In this document: one piece after another, positions 44,541 to 55,536 of the stretch
Position numbering within the stretch: position 1 is the stretch's first letter
How the letters are laid out: the number at the start of each line of letters is the position of its first letter
Origin: Amphritea sp. 1_MG-2023
GTDB taxonomy: Bacteria; Pseudomonadota; Gammaproteobacteria; Pseudomonadales; Balneatricaceae
Direction of reading: 5' to 3'
Assembly (NCBI RefSeq): GCF_030547545.1
Contig: NZ_JAUOQE010000021.1
Span: forward strand, 1-64,000
DNA: 64,000 nucleotides
Notes under the pieces: model-generated
Told to the model about the DNA's origin: nothing
Database searches by the model: none
Seen by the model: the letters and a program-made list of their open reading frames with translations, nothing else
Made by a program: the position numbers and the translations under genes

Positions 44541-45383
44541 TTAAAACAATTTGCGGGTTGGATTTAATGAAAATTCCACGGGAAGCGTTAGCTCTAAATG
44601 ACTGCTGCTTAACTCATCAGGTATCGATGCAAAAGGGCTGGAACGTACCAGCATATCAATCGCTTCCTGATCAAGGCGGGAGTCACCAGAACTGTTGATG
44701 ATGGCGGATGATTCTACTTTGCCGCTCTTCCTGATAATGAATTTCACGACAACTACTCCGGTGACGCCGTCTTTTCGGGCGCTACGGGGGTAGCGTTTGA
44801 AACGTGCAATTCTGGCCATTACTCGGGTCAGATAACTCTGTCGAGCGGCAGGGTTGCCACCCGTTTCTACACGTTCGCCCACACCGGTTGCTCTTGTTTG
44901 GGATTGCGAGGGGGTCGGTTCCTGGTCTGACTCAGGGGTTGTTTCAGACTGGGTCGATACCGTCTCAGATTTCGTTTTTTGTTGTTTATCAGGCGTCGGC
45001 TCTGTTTTTGGCACAGGCGTCGGCTCTGGTTTTGCTGGCTGCACGGGTTTTGGTTTTGGTTTTGGTTTAGGCAGCGGCACGGGTTGCACTTTGTTTTTTG
45101 GTGTTTGTTGTTGCTCCTTTTCGGGTTGCTTTTTAGGTTCCGGTTCCGGCTCCTGTTCAGGTTCTGCTTGAGGTTCTTCTCGCGGAATTTCTTTGCTATC
45201 TTTATTCGGTTGATTCGGGGTTTCCATAAAGCTACCCGCTAAGCCAACACTAATTTGTAATCCATCTTGGCCTTCAGCGATCGCCCCTTCGGTATCTATC
45301 GGTTTCATCCAGATCATCAAGGTCGCTAGGTGTACGGCAACAGCGGCGACAATACTGAGGGTGACTTTTTGAGGGGTGATCAT
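44541..45383 (-). CDS. tonB: Energy transducer TonB
   Basis: A 280-residue TonB. One N-terminal membrane segment (about 8-28), a long Pro/Glu/Lys-rich spacer (about 65-130, with repeated PKP and EPE), and a C-terminal TonB domain (about 185-275: YLTRVMARIARFKRYPRSA ... SGDSRLDQEAIDML). The linker lets it span the periplasm and energise the receptor next door. It overlaps exbD by one base. Confidence 0.93.
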   Translation of the reverse strand: MITPQKVTLSIVAAVAVHLATLMIWMKPIDTEGAIAEGQDGLQISVGLAGSFMETPNQPNKDSKEIPREEPQAEPEQEPEPEPKKQPEKEQQQTPKNKVQPVPLPKPKPKPKPVQPAKPEPTPVPKTEPTPDKQQKTKSETVSTQSETTPESDQEPTPSQSQTRATGVGERVETGGNPAARQSYLTRVMARIARFKRYPRSARKDGVTGVVVVKFIIRKSGKVESSAIINSSGDSRLDQEAIDMLVRSSPFASIPDELSSSHLELTLPVEFSLNPTRKLF

Positions 45384-45787
45384 CAGTGCTGCTCCGTCGC
45401 GATCGACAGTGTCTTGATACCGAACTGCTGTACCGCTTGCAGTACCGGATCGAGCGCAGAAGAGGGCAGGTCTCGATGTATACGGCAGATCACCACGGTA
45501 TCAGGTGTTAGCACTAGACCGTTCATATAGTCTGCTAGACTTTGCTGACTGGCTTGACCATTGATGGTGTAACCGCCTGACGCCGCAATATGAATCTCCA
45601 GCTCTGCACTGTTGAGTTCAGTTTCACTACTGGAGGCTGGAATCTGGAGCTGTGCGTCTTGTGCTTCAATATGGCCGGCTAGCATGAAAAATATCAGCAG
45701 CAAGAAAACGATATTGATCGCCGGAATCATGCTGTCATCGAGGTTGTTCCGCGATGCATTATGTTGTTGGGTCGTAACAATATTCAT
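45383..45787 (-). CDS. exbD: Biopolymer transport protein ExbD (second copy)
   Basis: A 134-residue ExbD/TolR-family protein: one N-terminal membrane helix (about 22-40, MIPAINIVFLLLIFFMLAG) and a periplasmic domain. At the position of the conserved proton-translocating Asp this copy has Asn (INIVFL), whereas the first ExbD keeps Asp. The start overlaps the preceding gene by 4 bases. It works with ExbB and TonB; because the Asp is missing it might be a structural partner in a mixed ExbD dimer. Confidence 0.88.
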   Translation of the reverse strand: MNIVTTQQHNASRNNLDDSMIPAINIVFLLLIFFMLAGHIEAQDAQLQIPASSSETELNSAELEIHIAASGGYTINGQASQQSLADYMNGLVLTPDTVVICRIHRDLPSSALDPVLQAVQQFGIKTLSIATEQH

Positions 45788-46185
45788 GGGGCCACCGACG
45801 GGCTTAGATCTAACTTGGTAATACCGGCAGTGCGAAGCTTATCAATCAACTGTATCGTGTCCTGCACTTTAACGCTTGCCAAAGCGGCTAGCGTGACGGA
45901 CTCATTGTTAGTCACGATGCGTTGCAGTTGTTGAGCAAAAGCTTCCGCCTGTAAGGCATAATGCTTGCCATTTAACTCGACTTGGTGATCGGCTAATAAC
46001 AGCAGTTGATTGTGTTCGGTTGCGCTGCTCTGCGTGCTGCTAGGAGCTGCGGTTTGAAGTTCTAATTGCTTTGTTTTGCTGAACGTCGACGACAGCATGA
46101 AAAACAGCAACAGAATGAATACCACGTCAATCAGCGGGGTGAGGCTAATGGGCTGTGATTTACGTGGGTTAACTTCAAGCAGCAC
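45784..46185 (-). CDS. exbD: Biopolymer transport protein ExbD (first copy)
   Basis: A 133-residue ExbD with PISLTPLIDVVFILLLFFML (about 13-32), including the conserved membrane Asp that carries protons, and a periplasmic domain. It overlaps exbB by 11 bases and the second exbD by 4 bases, so the three genes are probably translated in a coupled manner. Confidence 0.92.
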   Translation of the reverse strand: MLLEVNPRKSQPISLTPLIDVVFILLLFFMLSSTFSKTKQLELQTAAPSSTQSSATEHNQLLLLADHQVELNGKHYALQAEAFAQQLQRIVTNNESVTLAALASVKVQDTIQLIDKLRTAGITKLDLSPSVAP

Positions 46186-47071
46186 GCTGATGTTCCTTAA
46201 CCGTCAGTGCAGACTTTTCCTGATATAAAGGGCAGGTGAATACCTGTGTCACATAGTCGTTGATCAGTATCGCGCTACGTTCGACCTTACGTTCTAGAAT
46301 ACTGTGAGCGGTGGCCACAGGAATTGCAACGGCGAGGCCAACGGCGGTGGTGAGTAGTGCTTGCCAGATACCACCGGATAGCACCGAGGGGTCAACATTA
46401 TTGCCCGCCGCTTCCATCTGCTGAAACGCGACAATCATACCGAGTACTGTGCCCATCAAACCGAGTAGCGGGCTAATACTCGCAATGACTTCTAAGGGGC
46501 GTAGTAAGGCACGAAGTTGATTGATCAGTTGGTTCGCTTGACGGGATAACTCTTCTTGAAGCAGTGCAGGGGCCTGTTGTGACGTTACGCCTTGCATGGC
46601 ATAAGCGATGATTTTAGAGACGGGACGATGATAGCGTAGTGAGGCGATAGCAGCGACGGGATCGTGGTTACGCCAGAGTGTCAAACTCTTATCGATATCG
46701 GTGGTGCTTTCCGGTTGAGTGACGGCAAACTGCCAGAGTTTGAGTAATATTATACTCAGAGAAAAAATCGATAGAGCGATCAATATCCACACAACGGGAC
46801 CACCAATATCGAGCATCTTGATCACTTGATCTAGTTGATCACCGACTAGGTTTTGGCTCAGCTCTTGGCCTAGGTTATCGCTGGCCGTTGTGGCATTGGT
46901 GAGGCTATCCTCAGCACCGGAAACCGTCGCAAGCGGCACATTGGAGTCGCTGGTCATGTCAATGATTGGTTGCGTGAGCGCACCTGTCTGAGTCGATGAT
47001 TCAGGGAGAGCCGAGTTATCGAATGTTACCGCCGTTTGCTCGAAGGGACTGTTGTCAGAAGGTGTGTTCAA
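46175..47071 (-). CDS. exbB: Biopolymer transport protein ExbB (MotA/TolQ/ExbB family)
   Basis: A 298-residue proton-channel protein. The first about 80 residues are polar, Thr/Ser-rich and unusual; then come a membrane segment (about 93-113), a cytoplasmic domain and a second pair of membrane helices with the typical ISPLLGLMGTVLGMIVAF and GIWQALLTTAVGLAVAIPVA. It energises TonB with ExbD. The frame starts with TTG at 47071 (weak AGG upstream); ATG 46957 has no ribosome binding site. It is the promoter-proximal gene, with a Fur-box-like site upstream. Confidence 0.9.
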   Translation of the reverse strand: MNTPSDNSPFEQTAVTFDNSALPESSTQTGALTQPIIDMTSDSNVPLATVSGAEDSLTNATTASDNLGQELSQNLVGDQLDQVIKMLDIGGPVVWILIALSIFSLSIILLKLWQFAVTQPESTTDIDKSLTLWRNHDPVAAIASLRYHRPVSKIIAYAMQGVTSQQAPALLQEELSRQANQLINQLRALLRPLEVIASISPLLGLMGTVLGMIVAFQQMEAAGNNVDPSVLSGGIWQALLTTAVGLAVAIPVATAHSILERKVERSAILINDYVTQVFTCPLYQEKSALTVKEHQRAA

Positions 47072-47094
47072 AGCGAAACCTAAATATTAATCTT

Positions 47095-47117
47095 AATAAG
47101 AATGATTCGCATTATAT
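47095..47117 (-). promoter_or_regulatory. Fur-box-like operator upstream of exbB
   Basis: The stretch contains GAATGATTCGCATTA, an imperfect inverted AATG/CATT pair close to the Fur consensus (GATAATGATAATCATTATC), 24 bases before the exbB start. Iron-uptake operons of this type are usually Fur-repressed. The match is imperfect and was made by eye. Confidence 0.6.
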
Positions 47118-47212
47118 TTATATGTGCTTTTGATTTTCAAGGTTTTTTTCAAAAAATTGAATTTTTTGCCAGATAAATTGTCATGGTTTGCATGTAAGAG
47201 CGGTCTATAGAT

Positions 47213-47322
47213 CTAGGAAATAGTTAGGAAATAACTAGGAAAGAGTTAGGCTAATAGAACTACTTGAGAACTACTTGAGAACTGCTTGAGAACTGCTTGA
47301 GAACTGCTTGAGAGCTGCTTGA
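47213..47322. repeat. Ten phased 11-bp units upstream of exbB
   Basis: The 110 bp divide exactly into ten 11-mers. The first four are degenerate (CTAGGAAATAG, TTAGGAAATAA, CTAGGAAAGAG, TTAGGCTAATA) and the last six nearly identical (GAACTACTTGA twice, GAACTGCTTGA three times, GAGCTGCTTGA once). No gene covers it. Confidence 0.85.
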
Positions 47323-47345
47323 GAGTGACATAAGATGCTTTGAAT

Positions 47346-47390
47346 AAAGTCACTTATGTTAAAGCCGCTTATATTAAAGCCACGTATGTT
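47346..47390. repeat. Three 15-bp tandem units
   Basis: AAAGTCACTTATGTT, AAAGCCGCTTATATT and AAAGCCACGTATGTT follow one another. They begin 23 bp after the 11-bp array, making the 47.2-47.4 kb region exceptionally repetitive. Confidence 0.85.
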
Positions 47391-47832
47391 AAAACAACGG
47401 AAACGGCTGTTGGTGATTGAGTGTTATTTTGTTTTCTTTTAATGTCACTTAGGTGGATCTTAAAGATTTTTAGCGTTTTTTGCCGATGTTTATTGTTGTT
47501 TTTGACGATAGTAAGCGCGTTGGTTTGATGATGTTTAAGCCAAGCCATTTAACTACGGTTGTGCGGCTGTTAGGGCCCATGATGCAGCTCGTTGAATCTG
47601 CTGACTGTCGATTTTTAAAGGTCGGTTTTGTGTATCGATAAAGTGAGATGTATTTATTTAGTCTGCTTTAATCGCTGTGCAAAAGACTGACAATGAATAG
47701 ACTAACGCTATCGATAAGTGATTTGAGCGAGGTGTGCTTTGTGGGCGCTTAATCAAACGATCTTACCGCAGGGTGGATACCTGCACCGTGCTAATCACGG
47801 TGCAGGGGTTATCGAAGTCTATAAATTTAAGC
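47391..47832. other. Gene-free region with hairpin after katG
   Basis: No gene is supported. An 11-bp perfect stem CCTGCACCGTG (47780-47790) / CACGGTGCAGG (47796-47806), 26 bases beyond the katG stop, probably marks the end of that transcript although it lacks a T run. Confidence 0.55.
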
Positions 47833-50531
<2,699 letters not shown>

Positions 50532-50903
50532 ATGTTTAAGACTATTCCTACGGCTGACTTCTCTGCTTTTAGCGCACCTATGCAGAAACTGATTGAACTG
50601 AACACGGCTACGTTCACTAAAGCTTTCGAGCTGCAAAAAGCGGCTATTGAAAAGCAGATTGCTCAATCACAAGCTGACTTTAAAGCTTTCGCTTCAATCA
50701 AAGATGTTGACGCTTTCACTGCTTTTGTTACGGCCAAGTCTGAAGAAGCTAAAGCTAAAATTGAAGCACTGCAAACAGAAGCTAAAGACGCGGCAGAAAG
50801 CTCTAAGGCCTACTTTGCTGAAGTTCAGGCGATCCTGACTGAAGCTAAAGATTCTGTTGCTGCTGCACCTGCCCCTAAAGCGCCTGCTAAAGACGCTGCA
50901 TAA
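50532..50903 (+). CDS. Phasin-family protein
   Basis: A 123-residue amphipathic helical protein: PMQKLIELNTATFTKAFELQKAAIEKQ and FTAFVTAKSEEAKAKIEAL are typical phasin segments, and the C-terminus is an Ala/Pro/Lys tail (APAPKAPAKDAA). Phasins coat polyhydroxyalkanoate granules and limit their coalescence. No pha synthase gene is in the window. Alternatively it could be another small helical surface-active protein, but the family signature is good. It is monocistronic with a strong terminator. Confidence 0.85.
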   Translation: MFKTIPTADFSAFSAPMQKLIELNTATFTKAFELQKAAIEKQIAQSQADFKAFASIKDVDAFTAFVTAKSEEAKAKIEALQTEAKDAAESSKAYFAEVQAILTEAKDSVAAAPAPKAPAKDAA

Positions 50904-50918
50904 TTTTACGCGCCCTAT

Positions 50919-50953
50919 AAAAAGCCTCCATCAGCGATGATGGAGGCTTTTTT
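50919..50953 (+). terminator. Intrinsic terminator of the phasin gene
   Basis: AAAAAGCCTCCATCA, loop GCGA, TGATGGAGGCTTTTT: a perfect 15-bp stem with a T run, 16 bases after the phasin stop. Confidence 0.93.
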
Positions 50954-51072
50954 GCGTTTGTTGTATAGGTCATTACTATCTAAAAATAGCCCCTTAGCGA
51001 GTAAGCTCTGATGATGACATGCTCAGGGCCACTCAATGCACTAAAAATAAGGCCTTTAAAAAGTTGTTTCAA

Positions 51073-51969
51073 TCAGTCGGCTAGGTTATCCGGCCGATTA
51101 GCTTCACGCTCAAAGTGAATCGGTAGAGCACGGCCGTAGAACTGTTTTGAATGTTCTGGGCGGTTGACCGTATCCGGATCCGTCATGTAGGTCGGCAGTG
51201 CGGTAATCCATGCCCCTGATCCTTTGACTTCTTGTACTCGGTGCAGTGCGTAACGGCCTTTAAACAGCTGAAGATAGCCGGGTTTCCATTCCAGTTCGTA
51301 AACGCCTTCTTTATCACCGTTGAGTACTCGGTTGATGCCTTCGATATTTTCGTTTTCCACGGAGCGGATGTTCGGAGCATATTCAAATGTGCCGCCTTCT
51401 TCCGGCTGCTCTACAGAGACGCTGACGGTGAATTCGTTACCATCGAAATGCCATGGGAAATAGTCACCATGTTCCAATACCCCGTATGGGCAGCGTGCCA
51501 ATGGGTCTGCCCAGGTATAGATCGGCCAGATGCCAAGGCATGCGCCGATAAAGCGCGTCATGATGTCGTTGTCATACATGGCCAGCATATCGGATTCTGG
51601 TGGAATGATATCGGTATTGATAAAGCCAGCGGTACGGCGTTGTAAATAACGGTTAGGATGTGTGTCCGGCAGTCGCTCATCTTCTTTTGTCATATAAGGA
51701 TTGTGTTTCTGCTCAGAACGAAACAGGCAAGGCATCAGGCGGCGCGCTTCAAGACGCATACGTTCTTGTGCTTCAGGCCTGACAAAATTGGCTATCACGC
51801 TACAGCCAACATCATCTAATTGCTGCTTGCAGCGAGCGATGAGTTCTTTGGTAACGGGATGTTCTAAGTCGTGAATAGGATAGCTTTCCAAGTCAACGAT
51901 TTGTCCAAGGCGTTCTTGTTGTTGCGTGTATTGCTGTTGATCTGTGTTCATGCGTGTCATCGCTGTCAT
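51073..51969 (-). CDS. 2OG-Fe(II)-type oxygenase (ArpA/BesD-like hydroxylase)
   Basis: A 298-residue enzyme with a double-stranded beta-helix core. The iron ligands appear as HFDGNEF (HxD) and ALHRV near the C-terminus, followed by a candidate 2-oxoglutarate arginine. The spacing EQPEEGGTFEYAPNIR and WKPGYLQLFKGRYALHRV recalls proteins annotated ArpA and amino-acid hydroxylases of the BesD group; halogenases in that group have HxG, so this one should be a hydroxylase. The substrate is unknown. ATG 51969 follows GAGGG. An MFS transporter lies upstream on the same strand, about 450 bases away. Confidence 0.75.
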   Translation of the reverse strand: MTAMTRMNTDQQQYTQQQERLGQIVDLESYPIHDLEHPVTKELIARCKQQLDDVGCSVIANFVRPEAQERMRLEARRLMPCLFRSEQKHNPYMTKEDERLPDTHPNRYLQRRTAGFINTDIIPPESDMLAMYDNDIMTRFIGACLGIWPIYTWADPLARCPYGVLEHGDYFPWHFDGNEFTVSVSVEQPEEGGTFEYAPNIRSVENENIEGINRVLNGDKEGVYELEWKPGYLQLFKGRYALHRVQEVKGSGAWITALPTYMTDPDTVNRPEHSKQFYGRALPIHFEREANRPDNLAD

Positions 51970-52421
51970 AAAACCCTCATTAGGTTTGTTTTTGTTGTCG
52001 CTGTATGTTGTGTTTTGAACGGGGAGACGGCAAACAAATAAAACAACAGTGAGTGATCGGAAATTCAAATAGTCCTGCAGTGCTGGGGGGTACGCTATCG
52101 CGGTGAGAGATCATTGTTTTTTTGAATATGAAGTAGTGAATTTTTGATTATGTGTTTTACAAGGTTAGCTGAATTAGGTTTGTTAACCGGTGGTGCCAGC
52201 AACGAATGAAGACCGATGCACCATGAGGGAGTCGAAGTCGTTTTTATAGTGAATGTTTTTTATGGTAAATGTGTCGCCGGGTGAAGGCTGCTAAGGCTGG
52301 GGCGCGACTAGACTAATAGGGTCTTTAAATCGGGTCTTTGAATAAGTGAAGTCGTGGCGATTGGGTGGTCGCCTCGGCCTAGACTGTGCTCGGTCAAAAG
52401 GGTGTTGGTCGCGCGAGGCGT
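51970..52421. other. Intergenic region, no gene
   Basis: About 450 bases without a supported gene between the MFS gene and the oxygenase. A hydrophobic frame continues upstream of the oxygenase ATG to 52068 but has no ribosome binding site. No clear terminator was seen for the MFS gene. Confidence 0.5.
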
Positions 52422-53639
52422 TTAGCCGGGGGCCCCTTGAGTAAAGTCATTGAATGGGTTTGATCCGTCTTTCGGGCGTTCTGTCAGGTAAATATAAGCA
52501 GCCACGCCCAGCAACAATAAGGCGTCAGCGGCGATGATCCAGTAGACGCCTTCTAAACTACCGGTGAGTTCTCGAATAAATCCTGCCAACAGGTTGCCTA
52601 ATGCACCGCCGAGACCAAAGGTAACCATGCCGATACCGTTGATCTGCATAGTCGCGGTGGATGAATAATGCTGTTTAACCCAACCCGCAATAATGCCCCA
52701 CATGGGGAAGTACATCAGGCCATAACCAAACCCGGCAAATATTGCAAATGAGGCGGGATCGTAGATCAGGGCGAGCTGTCCTAAGGCAAAACCGCCAAAG
52801 ATGATCAATAAGGCGGTGCCATGGCCTTTTTTATCGGCCAATTTACCGGATAGAAAGCCTGCTGCCATGCCCGTAATACCTGACATCGTCCAGGTATAGC
52901 CACCGAGCGCCGCAGGTAAGGATAGCTCAGCTAAATAGGTGTTTAGCCAGGTTGCGAACGGCATGGTGGCGAAGCCGACCATGAGGCAGATGAGGCAGGC
53001 GAAAAAGGCTGTACGTTCTGTCGCGATAATGTAAAACAGTTGTCGTGCAGGTAACGCGTGCTTGGTTTCGCTGGCGCTAGAAACATCACGCTGTTTAAGA
53101 TGTTGTAAGAGAAAAAAGGTCAGTATTAGGGCCATGTAACCGAGTATACCGGCGAGCACCCAACCGCTGCGCCAGCCAAGCAGCGGCACAACTAACAAAA
53201 TGAGTAAGCCATTGAGGCCATAGCCCCAAGCAGTCCCGCTTGAGGCGCTGGACAAGCTGGTGGAGCAAAATGATGGATGGGCATAGCGAGTAATCAGCTC
53301 GACAATGGCGCCCCAGCTAATCGCCGCACTCGCGGCGAGGCCGATGAGAGTCAGTAACACCAGCATAGGGTCGTTGAGAGTCGCCATGATCAGCAGCAAT
53401 GCGCTGCTGATCGCACCGGTGATCAGGACTAAGCGGCCGGAATCGATACGATGGCCAATGAGTCCCAGCAGCATCGCGCCGCCCAGATAAGAGAGTTGAG
53501 TCAGTGCACCAATGGTGGCTAAATACCAATGGCTGATGGCAATTGATTCTTGCATCAGCGGCACCAGTGCGGCAAATAAAAACACGCCAAAACCATGACT
53601 GACAATCTGGTTTATGCCAAAGGTGGTGGTCATTCGCAT
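52422..53639 (-). CDS. MFS transporter
   Basis: A 405-residue major-facilitator protein with 12 predicted membrane segments and the loop-2/3 motif GLIGHRIDSGRLVL (a variant of the G-x3-D-R pattern); a second DKKG loop (SGKLADKKGHG) follows in the C-terminal half. The substrate cannot be inferred; amino-acid or organic-acid export is conceivable because the next gene on the strand is a 2OG hydroxylase. ATG 53639 follows GGAGCG; ATG 53633 is also possible. Confidence 0.85.
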   Translation of the reverse strand: MRMTTTFGINQIVSHGFGVFLFAALVPLMQESIAISHWYLATIGALTQLSYLGGAMLLGLIGHRIDSGRLVLITGAISSALLLIMATLNDPMLVLLTLIGLAASAAISWGAIVELITRYAHPSFCSTSLSSASSGTAWGYGLNGLLILLVVPLLGWRSGWVLAGILGYMALILTFFLLQHLKQRDVSSASETKHALPARQLFYIIATERTAFFACLICLMVGFATMPFATWLNTYLAELSLPAALGGYTWTMSGITGMAAGFLSGKLADKKGHGTALLIIFGGFALGQLALIYDPASFAIFAGFGYGLMYFPMWGIIAGWVKQHYSSTATMQINGIGMVTFGLGGALGNLLAGFIRELTGSLEGVYWIIAADALLLLGVAAYIYLTERPKDGSNPFNDFTQGAPG

Positions 53640-54177
53640 CGCTCACGCTCCATACTCGTTGAGCCCGACCTCAACAGCCGATTCATATTGATTCAATAGC
53701 CGATGTCATAGGTTGAGCGATTGCTTTTATCGAGTGTCGTTCAGGGGCTATCTCATCTAATCGAACTGTGACAGAAATGCGATTTAATCATTGCCTCATT
53801 ACGAACGGTTAATGTCGTTGTTGGTGTTATTTAATCTATGTTGCGGCAAATGATGATGTTTTAACGTGGATGAGGGTTAAGGTTACAGTTGATGAGGCGA
53901 CGTCATGGCGCTGAATGGGGGCGGTGTCGCGATCACTGTTTACAGCGCTATTAATCTGCATTGATGATCGATGATGAGTGCAACTATCGTTGATAGCTGC
54001 TGGCGCTGGTCAGTAGGTCTGTTACCAAGGAATCGCTTGTTAGCACACCCGCCTTCCAAAGCGTTCATAAAAGAGCAAGCGTCTTGGCTAGCGAGTAAAC
54101 CGCTGTGTTTGTGGCAGTCACGTCATCGTTTGAGTGATAGACGCCAATGAGTCAGCGGGGTAATGACCCTGTAGGTT
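53640..54177. other. Intergenic region, no gene
   Basis: About 540 bases without a supported gene, RNA or repeat; short frames on both strands look random. It contains the promoter of the MFS gene on one side and the 3' end of the exchanger gene on the other. Confidence 0.5.
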
Positions 54178-55197
54178 TTAATCACTCAGTATAATCAAAC
54201 CTAGGGTAATCGCGTAGATAGCGAAAATGAGTGCACTTTCAAAGCCGATTTTACCAATTCCATAGGTTTCGCGTCTCACCATGCCTAACAGTAAAATGGC
54301 GGTCATTAAAATACTCACTAAAGCCCATGTGACTTGAACCGGTGCGATATCATGATAGATCGATCCTTGGGTATAGCCTAGATCGGCGGCGGCAACTACC
54401 AGCATATTAAAGCAGTTGGTGCCCAAAATATTACTCACGGCGAGGGTTAAGGCGCCAATACGGATGGCTACAATGGTTGTGACTAACTCTGGTGTTGAGG
54501 TTGCCAGTGCAGTGAAAAAGCCACCCATTAAGGTTTCAGAAATATCCGTTTGATCGGCAATTAGCTTTGCGGATTCCATTAAAATCCAGCCTGCAGCGCC
54601 CGTTAAAGCGGCCATACCAATAAACGTTATCCACACCCACGTTAAGTTATCGTGATGCTGTGTATCGGGTTGGTCTGCGACTGTGTGACGTGTTTGTCGC
54701 GGAAACCACATAGGCTTGGTTTTAGTATGCACAACCAAATGGAAGCCAAACAGATAAGCGATAATAATCACCACCGTGATGGGGTGAATATTAAAAAGGG
54801 TCATCGCGGGGCTAAACACGGCCAGTAAGGGGAGGGTTAATAAAACAATGAGTAACCCCGCGAGCATGAGGTTAACCGTCGAGGCGGCCGCATGTTCCAA
54901 GTTAGCCTGACGATAAACACTATCCGCCACCGCAAGAAACACCAGATTGACGGCCATACTGCCCATCACATTACTCATCGCCAAATTAGGGCGGGCGTCC
55001 ACGGCAGCTGTTAACGTTGCCGCAAAATCAGGTAGTGAAGTCACACCGGCTAAGAACAAAACGCCAAATAAGGCCTCCCCCAAGCCTGTTTGATCGGCTA
55101 ATGAATCCGACAGTTTCGCTAACTTGCTACCCGCCATGATAATCACTAATGCGGCAGCACCAAAGGCAATAAAACTGAACGTTAAAGAAGTAAACAT
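54178..55197 (-). CDS. Na+/Ca2+ exchanger-family (CaCA) membrane protein
   Basis: A 339-residue integral membrane protein with about ten membrane segments and two inverted alpha repeats: GEALFGVLFLAGVTSLPDFAATL and SETLMGGFFTALATSTPELVTT, where the polar residues bind the cations. It resembles YrbG-type and cation-exchanger proteins. ATG 55197 (MFTSLTFSFIAFGAAAL) follows AGGG; the longer frame upstream is Cys-rich and unlike the family. Ca2+/H+ or Na+ exchange is expected. Confidence 0.86.
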   Translation of the reverse strand: MFTSLTFSFIAFGAAALVIIMAGSKLAKLSDSLADQTGLGEALFGVLFLAGVTSLPDFAATLTAAVDARPNLAMSNVMGSMAVNLVFLAVADSVYRQANLEHAAASTVNLMLAGLLIVLLTLPLLAVFSPAMTLFNIHPITVVIIIAYLFGFHLVVHTKTKPMWFPRQTRHTVADQPDTQHHDNLTWVWITFIGMAALTGAAGWILMESAKLIADQTDISETLMGGFFTALATSTPELVTTIVAIRIGALTLAVSNILGTNCFNMLVVAAADLGYTQGSIYHDIAPVQVTWALVSILMTAILLLGMVRRETYGIGKIGFESALIFAIYAITLGLIILSD

Positions 55198-55363
55198 ACA
55201 AACCCTGCAAGCAAAGAGTGAGTTTAATGCTGTCGTTTGATCACTTAGATAACTATAGCTGTAATTTAAACGGTGAAGGTCAAAACACATAACACGTGTG
55301 ACGTGATCGTATTGGTTGGCAGTGCAGCGTTTGCCACAGCACTGTGCCACTGTTCGACCCTAA

Positions 55364-55431
55364 GGAAGGTGCGAATAAGTCAATGACGCCTCTGGCTTAC
55401 AGAGAACATAACGGACTTATTCGCACCTTCC
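55364..55431 (-). mobile_element. 68-bp deletion derivative of the IS5-type MITE
   Basis: The element has perfect 18-bp inverted repeats (GGAAGGTGCGAATAAGTC) and CTAA on both sides (55360-55363, 55432-55435). Read on the minus strand it equals the intact copy at 3525 with one 191-bp deletion between the two TTCTCTG repeats (3550 and 3741): 259 minus 191 is 68. Confidence 0.92.
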
Positions 55432-55536
55432 CTAACGTATCGCTAGGGTCGACAATCGGTGTGCTTAGATGAGTGTGATGGTTGTTGCTTAAAGCCGCCG
55501 TGAGCGGTTTTATGGTGATGTGTCTATCGTCTATCG

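Noticed and set aside
44804-45242. Overlapping frames on the plus strand rich in Phe, Gly, Leu and Arg
   Set aside because: They are the complement of the Pro/Lys/Glu-rich spacer of tonB.
47213-47322. CRISPR array
   Set aside because: Units are 11 bp with no spacers and no cas genes nearby.
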